NCBI RefSeq assembly: GCF_022898935.1
Contig: NZ_JALIRP010000002.1
Coordinates: 62,001-126,000 of the forward strand
DNA length: 64,000 nt
Reading direction: 5' to 3'
Source of the DNA: Paenibacillus mangrovi
Lineage (GTDB): Bacteria; Bacillota; Bacilli; Paenibacillales; Paenibacillaceae
Shown: positions 8,824 through 16,882 of the stretch, in pieces
Numbering within the stretch: position 1 is the stretch's first letter
Layout of the letters: each line of letters begins with the position of its first letter
Notes under the pieces: generated by a model
Told to the model about the DNA's origin: nothing
Database searches by the model: none
What the model saw: only the letters and a program-made list of their open reading frames with translations
Program-made: the position numbers and the translations under genes

Positions 8824-9562
8824 GCCGATTCTCCTTAATCCCAATATGTAATGCCGCTATACCGCCAGTCAGGGGATAGGCCTCGACATGCTGCAAACCG
8901 ATGCTCCGGAATTTTCCTGCAAGCTCCTCCCTTCCCGGAAAAAGGGCCAGTGAATCCGGCAACCATTTGTATTGCTCATACCGTTTGGCAAAAAGCTTGC
9001 CCAGACTCGGAAGTATTTTTTGAAAATAAAAATAATAAATGCCTTTGAACGGCTGCCACGTCGGCTTGGACAGTTCCAGACAAACGACCATGCCGCCCGG
9101 TTTGACGACACGCTTCATTTCCTGAAGCACCTTTTCCAGGTCCGGCACATTCCGCAGTCCAAACCCGATCGTCGCATAATCAAAGTAATTATCTTCAAAG
9201 GGAAGCTCCATTGCATTCCCCTGAACCAGGGAAATCTGATTCTCCAAATGCTTGGCACGAACCTTCTTCTCCCCAACCTTGAGCATGTTCGGACTGAAAT
9301 CCAGACCTACAATCTTGCCGGTTCCGCTCGTCTCAGCCATGCTGAGTGTCCAGTCGCAGGTTCCGCAGCACAGATCTACTGCCGTATCCCCCGGCTTCAT
9401 CGCCATTTTTTTCATGGTGAATTTTCGCCAAGCCTTGTGTCTGCGGAAGCTCAAAATGTCATTCATAATGTCATACTTGGGAGCTATGCTTTCAAATACG
9501 GAATGAACGTGATTGTATTGATCCTCCGTATGCTCTTTAGGCTCTGAAGTATTGATATTCAT
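8816..9562 (-). CDS. menG: Demethylmenaquinone methyltransferase
   Basis: Methylates the quinone ring with S-adenosylmethionine in the last step of menaquinone synthesis (also called ubiE or menH). The SAM-binding motif is AVDLCCGTCDWTLSMAE, followed by GLDFSPNML and ATIGFGLRNVPDLEKVL. The start chosen is the ATG of MNINTSEPK, ten bases after hepS stops; upstream in-frame codons would run into hepS. The order hepS-menG matches Bacillus, but UbiA and UbiX genes then intervene before hepT. Confidence 0.93.
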   Translation of the reverse strand: MNINTSEPKEHTEDQYNHVHSVFESIAPKYDIMNDILSFRRHKAWRKFTMKKMAMKPGDTAVDLCCGTCDWTLSMAETSGTGKIVGLDFSPNMLKVGEKKVRAKHLENQISLVQGNAMELPFEDNYFDYATIGFGLRNVPDLEKVLQEMKRVVKPGGMVVCLELSKPTWQPFKGIYYFYFQKILPSLGKLFAKRYEQYKWLPDSLALFPGREELAGKFRSIGLQHVEAYPLTGGIAALHIGIKENRHV

Positions 9563-9572
9563 CGAAACAACC

Positions 9573-10439
9573 CTACCCTTCTCCGACAGCTGATCCGGAA
9601 GCATGAAGCTGCCGCTGGAAAGGCTCCAAAACTTGTCCGATCTCACGGAAGCGGCTGTCACCCTTGATGCTTTTCAGGATGGAATGAACGCCTTCTACCG
9701 CTTGGCGCAGCTTATCAGCCATATGCTCTCCCGCTTTATATTTCAGCATCAGCTTTTTCCAGTCTTTGTTGTCGATATTACTCTCTCTTAGTGCCTGCTT
9801 ATCCTCTTCGTTGGCGATATCAAGAATATGCCAGTAAGAATAGCTGTACAAATACGGTTCACCGCTGCTCCGCTGTATTTCTCTTACGACGGCCTCACAC
9901 TCGCTGATATTCTGCAAAAGGGTATTCCATAATTCGCGCAGGGGCTCCTCGATCAAAGGAGTAAAAGAAAGAAACAGCTGCATATTCAGCTGCACCATTT
10001 GCCGCAAGTATTCATCCGCTGACAATAATAGGCTCTTCATTTTGCCGTACAAATTCATTTTAAGTACATTCACATCGCAAATCGCTTGACTGAGTCTGGA
10101 AACAGCCTCGATTTGACCCTTTTGGGACAAGAGCTGATAGAACCGGCTGCTGAAATAGTCTCCTGCGAGAACCTTCAGCTGACGGGAACGCATAAATCCT
10201 TCACCCGGCTTGCCCACCTGCGTATCAATCGTCTCATGCGTATCAATACCCATTTGCACCAGGGAGGTTACCAGCGAGAACAGCTCGCTGTGAACGGATG
10301 GCTTGCTTGTTCCCTGGTCCAGAAAAATGTATAACAACTGAACACGTGCGTCAGGAAAAGGCGGCAGCTCCGTATGTTTTTGTATCATGTCGTATTCGAC
10401 ATATTTCTTTGCTAGTTGGGGTACGCGGTACGGTTTCAT
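9573..10439 (-). CDS. hepS: Heptaprenyl diphosphate synthase, component I
   Basis: Regulatory small subunit that together with HepT makes heptaprenyl diphosphate. The 288-residue, mostly helical protein has no aspartate-rich motif. I recognise it by the segment around LGAG-free GIDTHETIDTQVGKPGEGF and LKVLAGDYFSSRFYQLLS, plus its place before menG. The ATG follows CGGAGGCTGACG. It opens the menaquinone gene group. Confidence 0.85.
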   Translation of the reverse strand: MKPYRVPQLAKKYVEYDMIQKHTELPPFPDARVQLLYIFLDQGTSKPSVHSELFSLVTSLVQMGIDTHETIDTQVGKPGEGFMRSRQLKVLAGDYFSSRFYQLLSQKGQIEAVSRLSQAICDVNVLKMNLYGKMKSLLLSADEYLRQMVQLNMQLFLSFTPLIEEPLRELWNTLLQNISECEAVVREIQRSSGEPYLYSYSYWHILDIANEEDKQALRESNIDNKDWKKLMLKYKAGEHMADKLRQAVEGVHSILKSIKGDSRFREIGQVLEPFQRQLHASGSAVGEG

Positions 10440-10516
10440 CGTCAGCCTCCGAGCCTATTTCTTTCGTAAATCACTTTTATTTCCAAGAACAAGAGCTTTT
10501 GTTCACAATCTTTACT

Positions 10517-10525
10517 ATTATATCA
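10517..10525 (-). promoter_or_regulatory. Extended -10 promoter upstream of hepS
   Basis: TGATATAAT is a perfect extended -10 element (TGnTATAAT) in the 175-base gap upstream of hepS. No good -35 box is visible at 17-18 bases, which extended -10 promoters tolerate. A GC hairpin (ACCACCCGTGCGTGGT, about 10541-10556) lies just upstream of it. Confidence 0.5.
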
Positions 10526-10614
10526 CATGTTTTTTCACCACGCACGGGTGGTACTTTCTCTTTTTAAGATTATAGAATGGATACTTCTGTGAAAATACAT
10601 CGATCACGATTTTC

Positions 10615-11166
10615 TTACTCGCGTTGCCGCACTCCAAACTGACTTTTCCACAATATGGTTTCAATGACGTGCAGCCTCTGCTTGATCATATCGGGCATTG
10701 GGGCTTCGCCAGTATTCTGCAGCTCCCAGTAAAGGCTGTTGTCCCAGTCTTCCCTTCTGGTATCCGCAGCGAGCAGAAGATGGCGCGTTCCAAGCCACTT
10801 ATCCTCTGCGATAAGCCGGAGCTTGACCTGATTTACATTGATCGTATTAGAAAAACTGAATGAAAGAATGTCGGCAATATTGAGGTACATCTCCGACAGC
10901 TTGGTATCCGGAGCCTTCACGGTGAGATCAATGGACATAGCCGATTCATTCCACTCCACTTTTCGGATCGGCATCGTGAGCGGAAGAGAGTGAAGCGCAT
11001 CGACGATGTTGTCATTGCTAAGCTCTAAGCCGGGTTCATGTAAAATGACAGGCATAACCTGCTTTTGATTCAGCGCCGAGGTATGAAAACTGCTGAAATG
11101 AGTAAGCAGAAGTACCGTCAAGGCAGTGATCACGAGTGCGGTACCAGGCAGGATAAAGCGATTCAT
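10615..11166 (-). CDS. Membrane-anchored protein of unknown function
   Basis: I do not recognise this 183-residue protein. It has one N-terminal hydrophobic segment (residues 5-26, TALVITALTVLLLTHF) that would anchor it with the rest outside the cell, and no cysteine lipobox. The exported part mixes beta-strand-like stretches (VEWNESAMSIDLTV) with an amphipathic C-terminus. It sits between mtrB and hepS. A good GGGAGGTCAACTTCT ribosome site precedes the ATG. Confidence 0.75.
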   Translation of the reverse strand: MNRFILPGTALVITALTVLLLTHFSSFHTSALNQKQVMPVILHEPGLELSNDNIVDALHSLPLTMPIRKVEWNESAMSIDLTVKAPDTKLSEMYLNIADILSFSFSNTINVNQVKLRLIAEDKWLGTRHLLLAADTRREDWDNSLYWELQNTGEAPMPDMIKQRLHVIETILWKSQFGVRQRE

Positions 11167-11243
11167 AGAAGTTGACCTCCCTCGCTTGTTGTATCCTATA
11201 GTTTAAACGTCATCCCAAGAGTCCATACCTCCAATATGCAACG

Positions 11244-11270
11244 AAAAAAAGCAGGCTATGCCTGCATTCT
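11244..11270 (-). terminator. mtrB terminator
   Basis: GCAGGC and GCCTGC form a short stem with a two-base loop, followed by seven U residues, directly after the mtrB stop. Confidence 0.8.
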
Positions 11271-11493
11271 AGCTTTCGCTCTCGATCATGCCATGCTTGG
11301 TCTGAACCTCAGCTTTGCCGCGGATTTTCATAGCAGATGTATGGTCCGTAAACTGAGCGATCAAGACCTCTCCCTTGTCGAGCTTTTCGGTATGATGGAA
11401 TTTGGTATCGTGTCCCCGGGTCAAGCCGATCACCTGCACGCCGTTTTCCTTGGCTTTAATGACAATATAGTCTGTATTGTTGGAAGTATCCAT
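11269..11493 (-). CDS. mtrB: Tryptophan RNA-binding attenuation protein (TRAP)
   Basis: TRAP assembles into an 11-subunit ring that, when loaded with tryptophan, wraps RNA carrying (G/U)AG triplets and stops trp operon transcription or translation. The 74-residue protein has the family features: [19 protein letters not shown], the tryptophan-pocket region [20 protein letters not shown], and [16 protein letters not shown] with the Lys/Arg RNA-contact strand. The ATG follows GGGAGGAGGATAGAGC. The cognate binding site lies at 1529-1576. The usual partner gene mtrA (folE) is not visible upstream. Confidence 0.95.
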   Translation of the reverse strand: MDTSNNTDYIVIKAKENGVQVIGLTRGHDTKFHHTEKLDKGEVLIAQFTDHTSAMKIRGKAEVQTKHGMIESES

Positions 11494-11603
11494 GCTCTAT
11501 CCTCCTCCCGGTACGTCTATTAGTGTTCTTGTTGTTTAAGTTAAATATTTTCCTATGTGTATGGGTATACTGACGGTATTCTTTTTAAAGGGAGTGTTAG
11601 ACA

Positions 11604-11735
11604 ATGAATTACGAACCGGCAAAGTTGGACGATGAAACGGTATCGAAGCTCCGAGAATTTGAAGAGCAAATAAGCGAGTCCGCTGGTGAAACCGTTATTC
11701 TCATTGCGTATACCGATCAGGAATCGTCCCAATAG
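11604..11735 (+). CDS. Small acidic protein, 43 aa, unknown
   Basis: A plus-strand frame of 43 residues starts MNYEPAKLDDETVSKLREFE after AAAGGGAGTGTTAGACA, a well-placed ribosome site. The N-terminal two thirds is acidic and predicted helical; the rest, ETVILIAYTDQESSQ, is strand-like. It is divergent to mtrB and convergent to HU. I do not know its function. The ribosome site and compositional balance favour a real gene. Confidence 0.6.
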   Translation: MNYEPAKLDDETVSKLREFEEQISESAGETVILIAYTDQESSQ

Positions 11736-11740
11736 AAAAG

Positions 11741-11858
11741 AAAAGGCCGTGAGCAGCCTGCAGAATCTATCCAGTAAATGAATAGACTTGCAGGTATCTT
11801 CAATTCGTACTGACAAACAATGAACAGTATAAATTTGAAGATTCATCACGGTCTTTTT
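11741..11858. repeat. Three-way-junction inverted-repeat element
   Basis: Outer arms 11741-11752 and 11847-11858 pair over 12 bases with one G-U and are flanked by A-rich and T-rich tracts on both sides. Inside are two further hairpins: 11757-11770 with 11782-11794 (6+5 bp around a small internal loop) and 11796-11812 with 11825-11842 (8+6 bp). The whole fills the gap between the convergent 43-codon gene and HU. It could be a bidirectional terminator, a structured RNA, or a small mobile (MITE-like) repeat. Confidence 0.6.
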
Positions 11859-11883
11859 CTTGCTTATGGTATATGTAGAAATC

Positions 11884-12156
11884 TTATTTGATTCCGTCTT
11901 TGAGCGCTTTGCCTGGTTTAAAAGCAGGAATTTTGCTCGAAGGGATTTCGATTTCTTCACCTGTTTGCGGGTTGCGACCTTTGCGTGCAGAACGTTCGCG
12001 AACCTCAAAGTTGCCAAATCCAACGAGTTGGACTTTGTCTCCGCTTTGCAGAGCTTGTGCAATGGATTCGAATACAGCGTCAACCGCTTTAGTCGCATCC
12101 TTCTTGGACAATTCTGCCGCTTCAGATACTTGGGAAATCAGTTCGGATTTATTCAT
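11884..12156 (-). CDS. hup: DNA-binding protein HU
   Basis: Histone-like dimer that bends and compacts DNA. The 90-residue product starting [14 protein letters not shown] has the complete family ending [18 protein letters not shown] and [12 protein letters not shown], including the beta-arm. The start is fixed by GGGGAGGTGAAAT nine bases upstream; the reading frame stays open for another 73 codons but those are untranslated leader. Confidence 0.97.
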   Translation of the reverse strand: MNKSELISQVSEAAELSKKDATKAVDAVFESIAQALQSGDKVQLVGFGNFEVRERSARKGRNPQTGEEIEIPSSKIPAFKPGKALKDGIK

Positions 12157-12291
12157 TTTTATTTCACCTCCCCAATGATTGAATCGGTTGTTACTCACTC
12201 TTTCCGTTTTGCTGCAAAATATACGTTCATCTGCTAATTTTACAGATAGAATCGCCATAAAGCCAATACAGCCGTAGGCGCGAACAAACTT

Positions 12292-12320
12292 ATAGTAATA
12301 CAGCAGAACTAGAATTTCAA
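12292..12320 (-). promoter_or_regulatory. Possible HU promoter
   Basis: TTGAAA (12315-12320) and TACTAT (12292-12297) are 17 bases apart, giving a leader of about 130 bases. The match at -10 is only fair. Confidence 0.35.
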
Positions 12321-12364
12321 GAGTTTTAAGCTTTCGCAAGGTTGAAAACCTAAAAAGTAAGCTC

Positions 12365-12421
12365 AAATGAATCAAGAAAGCCGCAAGAGAAATCTCCCCC
12401 TGCGGCCTTCTTGATTCATTT
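12365..12421 (-). terminator. spoIVA terminator
   Basis: A long hairpin of about 20 base pairs (AATGAATCAAGAA, CCGCA and complements) begins at the spoIVA stop. The following U stretch is interrupted. The reverse orientation has TTTTTA after it, so it may work both ways. Confidence 0.65.
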
Positions 12422-13900
12422 TTATAAGATGATGGCTATGAGTCCGCCCGAACCTTCGTTAATGATTCTACCGAGCGTTTCCTGCAGTTTGTATCTCGCA
12501 TTATCCGGCATCATGGCGATCTTGCCTTGGATACCTTCGCGGACAATGGAGTGCAGGGACCGGCCGAAGATGTCTGAATCCCAGATCTTGATCGGGTCGT
12601 TCTCAAAATCCTGAATGAGGTAGCGGACAAGCTCCTCGCTTTGCTTCTCTGTACCGATGATCGGGGAGAATTCGGATTCCACATCTACCCGGATCATATG
12701 GATGGATGGTGCCGTTGCCTTCAGTCTCACGCCGAACCTTGTACCTTGACGGATAAGCTCAGGCTCATCGAGCGACATTTCAGCAAGTGATGGTGCCGCG
12801 ATGCCGTAACCTGTAGTCTTGACCATCTCGAGTGCTTCAGCGAAGCGGTCGTATTCCCGTTTGGCGTGAGAAAATTCCTGCATCAATTGCAGCAGATGAT
12901 CCTTGCCGCGGATTTCTACGCCGACCACTTCCATCAGGATCTGATCGTATAATTCATCCGGAGCGAACAGGTCAATCTCAGCTACACCTTGGCCCATGTT
13001 CATGCCGCTGAGTGCAGCACGGTTGATAAACTCATAATCCATAAACTGCGATACCACTCGGTCGACGTCACGCAGACGGCGGATATCCTTAACGGTATCA
13101 CGGACAGAATTCTCATAGTTGCTGCGGAGCCAGTGCTTTTCGTTCAGCACCATGACCCAGCTCGGCAGATTCACGTTGACTTCATGCACAGGGAATTCGT
13201 AAAGCACTTCACGAAGAACTCCTGTCACATCGTCTTCAGTCATGGTTGCAGCACTGAGTGACATGACCGGAATGTCATACTTATCAGCCAGTTCATTCCG
13301 GAGCTGAAGCGTTTCCTCGCTGCGCGGACGGGTCGAGTTGATCACAAGGACAAATGGCTTACCCACTTCCTTGAGCTCAGCGATAACACGCTCTTCTGCT
13401 TCCACGTAGGAACTTCGAGGGATTTCAGCGATAGAGCCATCCGTAGTAACCACTACGCCAAGCGTGGAATGCTCCTGAATAACCTTACGCGTACCAATTT
13501 CTGCTGCTTCCTGGAATGGGATCGGCTCCTCAAACCAGGGGGTGGAAATCATGCGAGGACCGTTTTCGTCCTCATATCCCTTCGCACCTTCCACGGCATA
13601 GCCTACGCAGTCGACCAGACGCACGTTGACGTCCAGACCTTCAGCCACCTTGATTTGCACCGCATTATTCGGAACAAATTTCGGCTCGGTTGTCATAATT
13701 GTTTTGCCGGCCGCACTCTGCGGCAGTTCATCAACTGCTCTGGCCCGATCTGCTTCGCTTGCGATGTTTGGAAGCACGATGGTTTCCATGAAGCGTTTGA
13801 TGAACGTTGATTTACCTGTTCGGACTGCGCCGACGACACCTAGGTAAATATCCCCGCCGGTGCGTTCGGCAATGTCTTTAAAAATGTCCACTTTTTCCAA
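12422..13900 (-). CDS. spoIVA: Stage IV sporulation protein A (coat basement ATPase)
   Basis: ATP-hydrolysing protein that polymerises on the forespore surface as the base of the coat and is needed for cortex assembly. The Walker A motif is GAVRTGKST near residue 30. The C-terminal end [15 protein letters not shown] fits the family's hydrophobic tail. I start it at TTG 13900 ([17 protein letters not shown]), giving 492 residues, the length of the B. subtilis protein. The upstream ATG at 13918 encodes the AGGAGGGG ribosome site within its own first codons, so it is unlikely. A sigma-E-like promoter lies at 14091-14119. Confidence 0.95.
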   Translation of the reverse strand: MEKVDIFKDIAERTGGDIYLGVVGAVRTGKSTFIKRFMETIVLPNIASEADRARAVDELPQSAAGKTIMTTEPKFVPNNAVQIKVAEGLDVNVRLVDCVGYAVEGAKGYEDENGPRMISTPWFEEPIPFQEAAEIGTRKVIQEHSTLGVVVTTDGSIAEIPRSSYVEAEERVIAELKEVGKPFVLVINSTRPRSEETLQLRNELADKYDIPVMSLSAATMTEDDVTGVLREVLYEFPVHEVNVNLPSWVMVLNEKHWLRSNYENSVRDTVKDIRRLRDVDRVVSQFMDYEFINRAALSGMNMGQGVAEIDLFAPDELYDQILMEVVGVEIRGKDHLLQLMQEFSHAKREYDRFAEALEMVKTTGYGIAAPSLAEMSLDEPELIRQGTRFGVRLKATAPSIHMIRVDVESEFSPIIGTEKQSEELVRYLIQDFENDPIKIWDSDIFGRSLHSIVREGIQGKIAMMPDNARYKLQETLGRIINEGSGGLIAIIL

Positions 13901-14090
13901 AAGAGATCCCCTCCTCATTTACTCCGAAGGAAAAATGCTTAAGAGCATCCGCTTCGTGTTCCATCTGGAGCCTCGAGCCATTGCAACGGATTTGCGCCAT
14001 ACAATGTCGTCAGTAGTCCGCCGCCGGGGTCAGAATTGGATCGGAAACGGCAAAGCGGCGATACTCGCTTTAGGCATTTGGACTAGTATC

Positions 14091-14119
14091 ATATTATGTA
14101 CCTATGAAAAGCAATATGA
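14091..14119 (-). promoter_or_regulatory. Sigma-E-type promoter of spoIVA
   Basis: TCATATT (14113-14119) matches the -35 consensus KMATATT fully. It is 14 bases from CATAATAT (14091-14098), which matches CATACAHT at 6 of 8 positions. The predicted leader is about 185 bases. spoIVA is a known sigma-E gene in B. subtilis. Nothing else is evident in 13901-14224. Confidence 0.65.
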
Positions 14120-14223
14120 CGGGTATTTTGCAAAACATATATCCATACTTTGCCCGGCCTCGTCATCCATCTCAGATATATGCAAGAAGAAGTTCATCTA
14201 TGTATATCAATTGATTTATATCT

Positions 14224-14279
14224 AAAAAAAGAAAGCCAATCTCCAATCGTGCAAATGCACTTCAAGAGAATGGCTTTCG
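14224..14279 (-). terminator. Terminator of the yphF-like gene
   Basis: GAAAGCCATTCTC pairs with GAGATTGGCTTTC, with an inner GTGCATTTGCAC hairpin, followed by seven U residues. Confidence 0.8.
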
Positions 14280-14304
14280 AACGTACCAAAATTACTAAAG
14301 AGCG

Positions 14305-15063
14305 TCACGGCTGTGATACTACCGCAACCGGAGAATCTCCGGACCAATGATACGGCAGTGATTTGACAGGAACGAAGTCCGAAGATTTCACGAGCTCTTC
14401 GCGCAAATCCTCCTCCTTGCTAGGCTTCAGGCCTTCCTTGTCGATCAGCTGCATGATATCAAATGAATAGTCGGCATAGACCACACCTGCCTGATCCATG
14501 ATAAAATTCATATCCTGACCTGAATAGATGCTCTTGAGTTCGATACTTTCTGTTTTCGCAAGGGCTGGATCAACTGTATGAATACCTGGATACACTTCTT
14601 CGCCTGCAGGAAGCTTCCCGTCATGGGCGATTTTGTATTGATTGACTGCGCGCTGAACATCATTGACCTTTTGTACCGTAATCAAATCCATGACCTTCAC
14701 CGTTGGATCCGTTTCTTCATTCTGAATCAGAAAATAGGCGCTGCCGCCTTTTTCAAATGCAGTGGATGGTATTTCATCAATATAACCGCGCTTTTGGAGC
14801 TGATCCATATCGACGCGGAACTTTTCATATTTCGGGGTACTCTCATCCGCATTCAATATTGGCAAAATTCCTTGATCCTTCTGGAAATCATCAACCGCTG
14901 ATTGAATGCGCTTTACACTTTCGCGATAAGATACACTGTTTTCACTCTTCTTCTCTTCCGGATACAGACACCCGGTCAAGCTGACCGCAAGCAGCGCTAC
15001 CATGACTGCTGCTGCGGCTTTCCGGAAACGTCCGGAACGTCTGGCAAATTGAGCCTGAGTCAC
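14305..15063 (-). CDS. YphF-like lipoprotein
   Basis: Secreted lipoprotein of 252 residues. A basic start (ARRSGRFRK) is followed by a hydrophobic segment and lipobox LTGC, with Cys32 as the lipid site. The mature part is acidic and contains two similar stretches (SVKRIQSAVDDFQKDQGILP and KVNDVQRAVNQYKIAHDGKLP), suggesting an internal duplication. Its place next to spoIVA matches B. subtilis yphF, whose function is unknown to me. The assignment is by position and lipoprotein character. Confidence 0.75.
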   Translation of the reverse strand: MTQAQFARRSGRFRKAAAAVMVALLAVSLTGCLYPEEKKSENSVSYRESVKRIQSAVDDFQKDQGILPILNADESTPKYEKFRVDMDQLQKRGYIDEIPSTAFEKGGSAYFLIQNEETDPTVKVMDLITVQKVNDVQRAVNQYKIAHDGKLPAGEEVYPGIHTVDPALAKTESIELKSIYSGQDMNFIMDQAGVVYADYSFDIMQLIDKEGLKPSKEEDLREELVKSSDFVPVKSLPYHWSGDSPVAVVSQP

Positions 15064-15130
15064 TTTTGATCATCCTTTATATCAACTAAGTAGTTTGAAG
15101 GGAGCGCTAAAGGACTGGACTAGGATTAAG

Positions 15131-15487
15131 TCACCACAGTTCATCCTTCTCTCCCTGACGGGCTGCCTCTAGCTGTTTCCGGATAGCAGCCTTTAGTCTA
15201 TCTTCGGGTATGGATACAGCAAGAGATCCATGAATCTTGGACTGACAGGCTAGTCTGACACCCTGCTGTACAAGAGATCCAAGTTTACGTTTTTCAGATT
15301 CGGCAGGACGTGATAACTGTTTACCCGCCTCTTCGTCTACACTGATTTTGCACATCAGACAACCCATTTTCCCGCCGCACCGCGTGGGGATATGTACTCC
15401 TGCTTTCCGTGCTGCAGCCAGCACGGATGTGCCATGGCCTACCACAACTTTCACACCGGACGGTCTGAAAATAATCTCATGATTCAT
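15131..15487 (-). CDS. 2Fe-2S ferredoxin-like protein
   Basis: A 118-residue protein of the plant-type ferredoxin fold. The cluster ligands are Cys37, Cys43 and Cys46 in TRCGGKMGCLMCK and Cys81 in RLACQSK. The partner is unknown. The start overlaps the upstream nucleotidyltransferase-like gene by four bases. A second ferredoxin of the same type is encoded at 16156-16539. Confidence 0.85.
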   Translation of the reverse strand: MNHEIIFRPSGVKVVVGHGTSVLAAARKAGVHIPTRCGGKMGCLMCKISVDEEAGKQLSRPAESEKRKLGSLVQQGVRLACQSKIHGSLAVSIPEDRLKAAIRKQLEAARQGEKDELW

Positions 15488-16128
15488 TTCTGCTGCGGCT
15501 CCTCTCCCAAGAGGGCTTGCAGAGAGCTGAACTCCTTATTCCCGGCCTTATCCAATTCCAATAAGCTTAAGATTTGACGAGAATGCTTGTCAGAGAAGTT
15601 GCTGCTGTCCAAGATTTGTCTCATTAGGGGCATATGGGCTGGAAGATCCAATCTCATAGCCTGTGCAATGGCAAGATAACGGTCGCTTCTCTCCCGGAGT
15701 ACATTAAACACCAATTCATGTCCAAGCGGCATTAAGGGCAAGTCAGTGCCCTGTAAATTCACTTTTGCGGCATGAGGGTACAGCTGCTCATCCACCAGCA
15801 CTTCATAACAGCCTCCTTCAGACCGAACCTTAAAGCCCCCTACCAGCTCCATCATATAGCCTTCAAGCTTATAATGACTGAGAATGGAATGGTATCTTTC
15901 CGTCTCGCTTAGCGCCGGCTCGTCTATAGTGCGGGATTTCATCAAACGATGAAGCTCTGCCACATGGACTTGATCCGTATATACATCAATGTCGCTCGGC
16001 ATCGCGTCCAGATGCACATTCTGAAGCAAAAGTCCGCAGCTTCCGCCGACCAGCCAGCATGTTTCAGCTTGACTTAGCGTCTTGGACACCTGCTGCAGCG
16101 CATGCTGTAATTCGGATGTGATCTGCAT
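15484..16128 (-). CDS. Nucleotidyltransferase-fold protein, unknown substrate
   Basis: The segment WLVGGSCGLLLQ followed by SDIDVYTD is the GGS...DxD signature of the pol-beta/MNT nucleotidyltransferase superfamily, also found in toxin-antitoxin and aminoglycoside-type enzymes. The 214-residue protein has a helical C-terminal half. No HEPN partner gene is adjacent, so a toxin-antitoxin role is not supported. It lies between two ferredoxin genes. Confidence 0.7.
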   Translation of the reverse strand: MQITSELQHALQQVSKTLSQAETCWLVGGSCGLLLQNVHLDAMPSDIDVYTDQVHVAELHRLMKSRTIDEPALSETERYHSILSHYKLEGYMMELVGGFKVRSEGGCYEVLVDEQLYPHAAKVNLQGTDLPLMPLGHELVFNVLRERSDRYLAIAQAMRLDLPAHMPLMRQILDSSNFSDKHSRQILSLLELDKAGNKEFSSLQALLGEEPQQK

Positions 16129-16155
16129 GACCCACTCTCCATTCTTTCCATCCGT

Positions 16156-16539
16156 TTAAAAATAGGTTTTGTTCCGCGCTACAATTTTCCCCGGTGCTTT
16201 CACGACAGCCTGGCATCCCAGGCGAAATCCTTCATCGAATTCCTCTGGATCAAGACGACTGTGCTCAGCCTGCGTAGGCTCCTCCAAAAACTGAAGTCCC
16301 TCCATAACCTGACATCTGCAGCGAGCGCATGTGCCTCGTTTACACATATGCTGCCAATCAATTTCATGATCCTTGGCATGCTGAAGAATGGTTTTTCCTG
16401 GTTCAGGGACGATGGTCTTCTCGATGGTTCTGCCCTTTAGCTGCATTGTAGCCGCTAGATTTTCGGTCATTTCCACTTTTGCGGAAACAGCCTTCTCAGC
16501 CGTTTTTTTCTTCTCAAAAAGCATTCGGAAACGGTTCAT
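16156..16539 (-). CDS. 2Fe-2S ferredoxin
   Basis: A 127-residue protein with ligands Cys66, Cys71 and Cys74 (MCKRGTCARCRC) and Cys109 (RLGCQ), in a C-terminal plant-type ferredoxin domain. The first 35 residues are a charged extension. The ATG at 16539 overlaps the stop of the upstream DUF2768 gene as TGATG. Earlier in-frame codons reach into that gene and lack a ribosome site. Confidence 0.85.
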   Translation of the reverse strand: MNRFRMLFEKKKTAEKAVSAKVEMTENLAATMQLKGRTIEKTIVPEPGKTILQHAKDHEIDWQHMCKRGTCARCRCQVMEGLQFLEEPTQAEHSRLDPEEFDEGFRLGCQAVVKAPGKIVARNKTYF

Positions 16540-16718
16540 CACATTAATGCCACCATTCCCCCAAGAAATCCGATCACCATAATAATAAACGCTACAAAGG
16601 ATAAGGTGCCCCGGAGGACTCCAGTCGTTTTGGTACGGGCAAAAGTGATTAAAAACACGGATAATCCCATGACCAGGATGGCAATTAGGGAAACCCACAT
16701 TTTTGTCATTGGATCCAT
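16539..16718 (-). CDS. DUF2768-family small membrane protein (YphE-like)
   Basis: A 59-residue protein with two hydrophobic segments, WVSLIAILVMGLSVFLITFA and LSFVAFIIMVIGFLGGMVAL. The family is found in spore formers and has no defined role that I know of. I start it at ATG 16718 (MDPMTKMW), nine bases after GGAG; an ATG five codons earlier (16733) overlaps that site. Position near spoIVA and gpsA matches B. subtilis yphE. Confidence 0.75.
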   Translation of the reverse strand: MDPMTKMWVSLIAILVMGLSVFLITFARTKTTGVLRGTLSFVAFIIMVIGFLGGMVALM

Positions 16719-16750
16719 AGGCTGATTCTCCATTCTTTGTATATAAACGT

Positions 16751-16759
16751 ATTATAGCA
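16751..16759 (-). promoter_or_regulatory. Extended -10 promoter ahead of the DUF2768 gene
   Basis: TGCTATAAT is a perfect extended -10 element about 33 bases upstream of the start. No strong -35 box is visible. Confidence 0.45.
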
Positions 16760-16882
16760 TGAAACTTGTCCATTTTCTTATTAAGAGGCTTGTACTTTCT
16801 GAACTCTAAAAAAAAGAGCATAGAGTCTCGGAAGTACGAAGCTTCATCGACTTTTTGCCCTTTTCACTGCGGTAAGGATACC

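Noticed and set aside
10541..10556. Hairpin ACCACCCGTGCGTGGT as terminator of the 10615-11166 gene
   Set aside because: No U tract follows on the minus strand; it may be an operator or nothing.
15484..16128. Nucleotidyltransferase-fold gene as a MNT/HEPN toxin-antitoxin system
   Set aside because: No HEPN-like partner is adjacent; both neighbours are ferredoxin-type genes.
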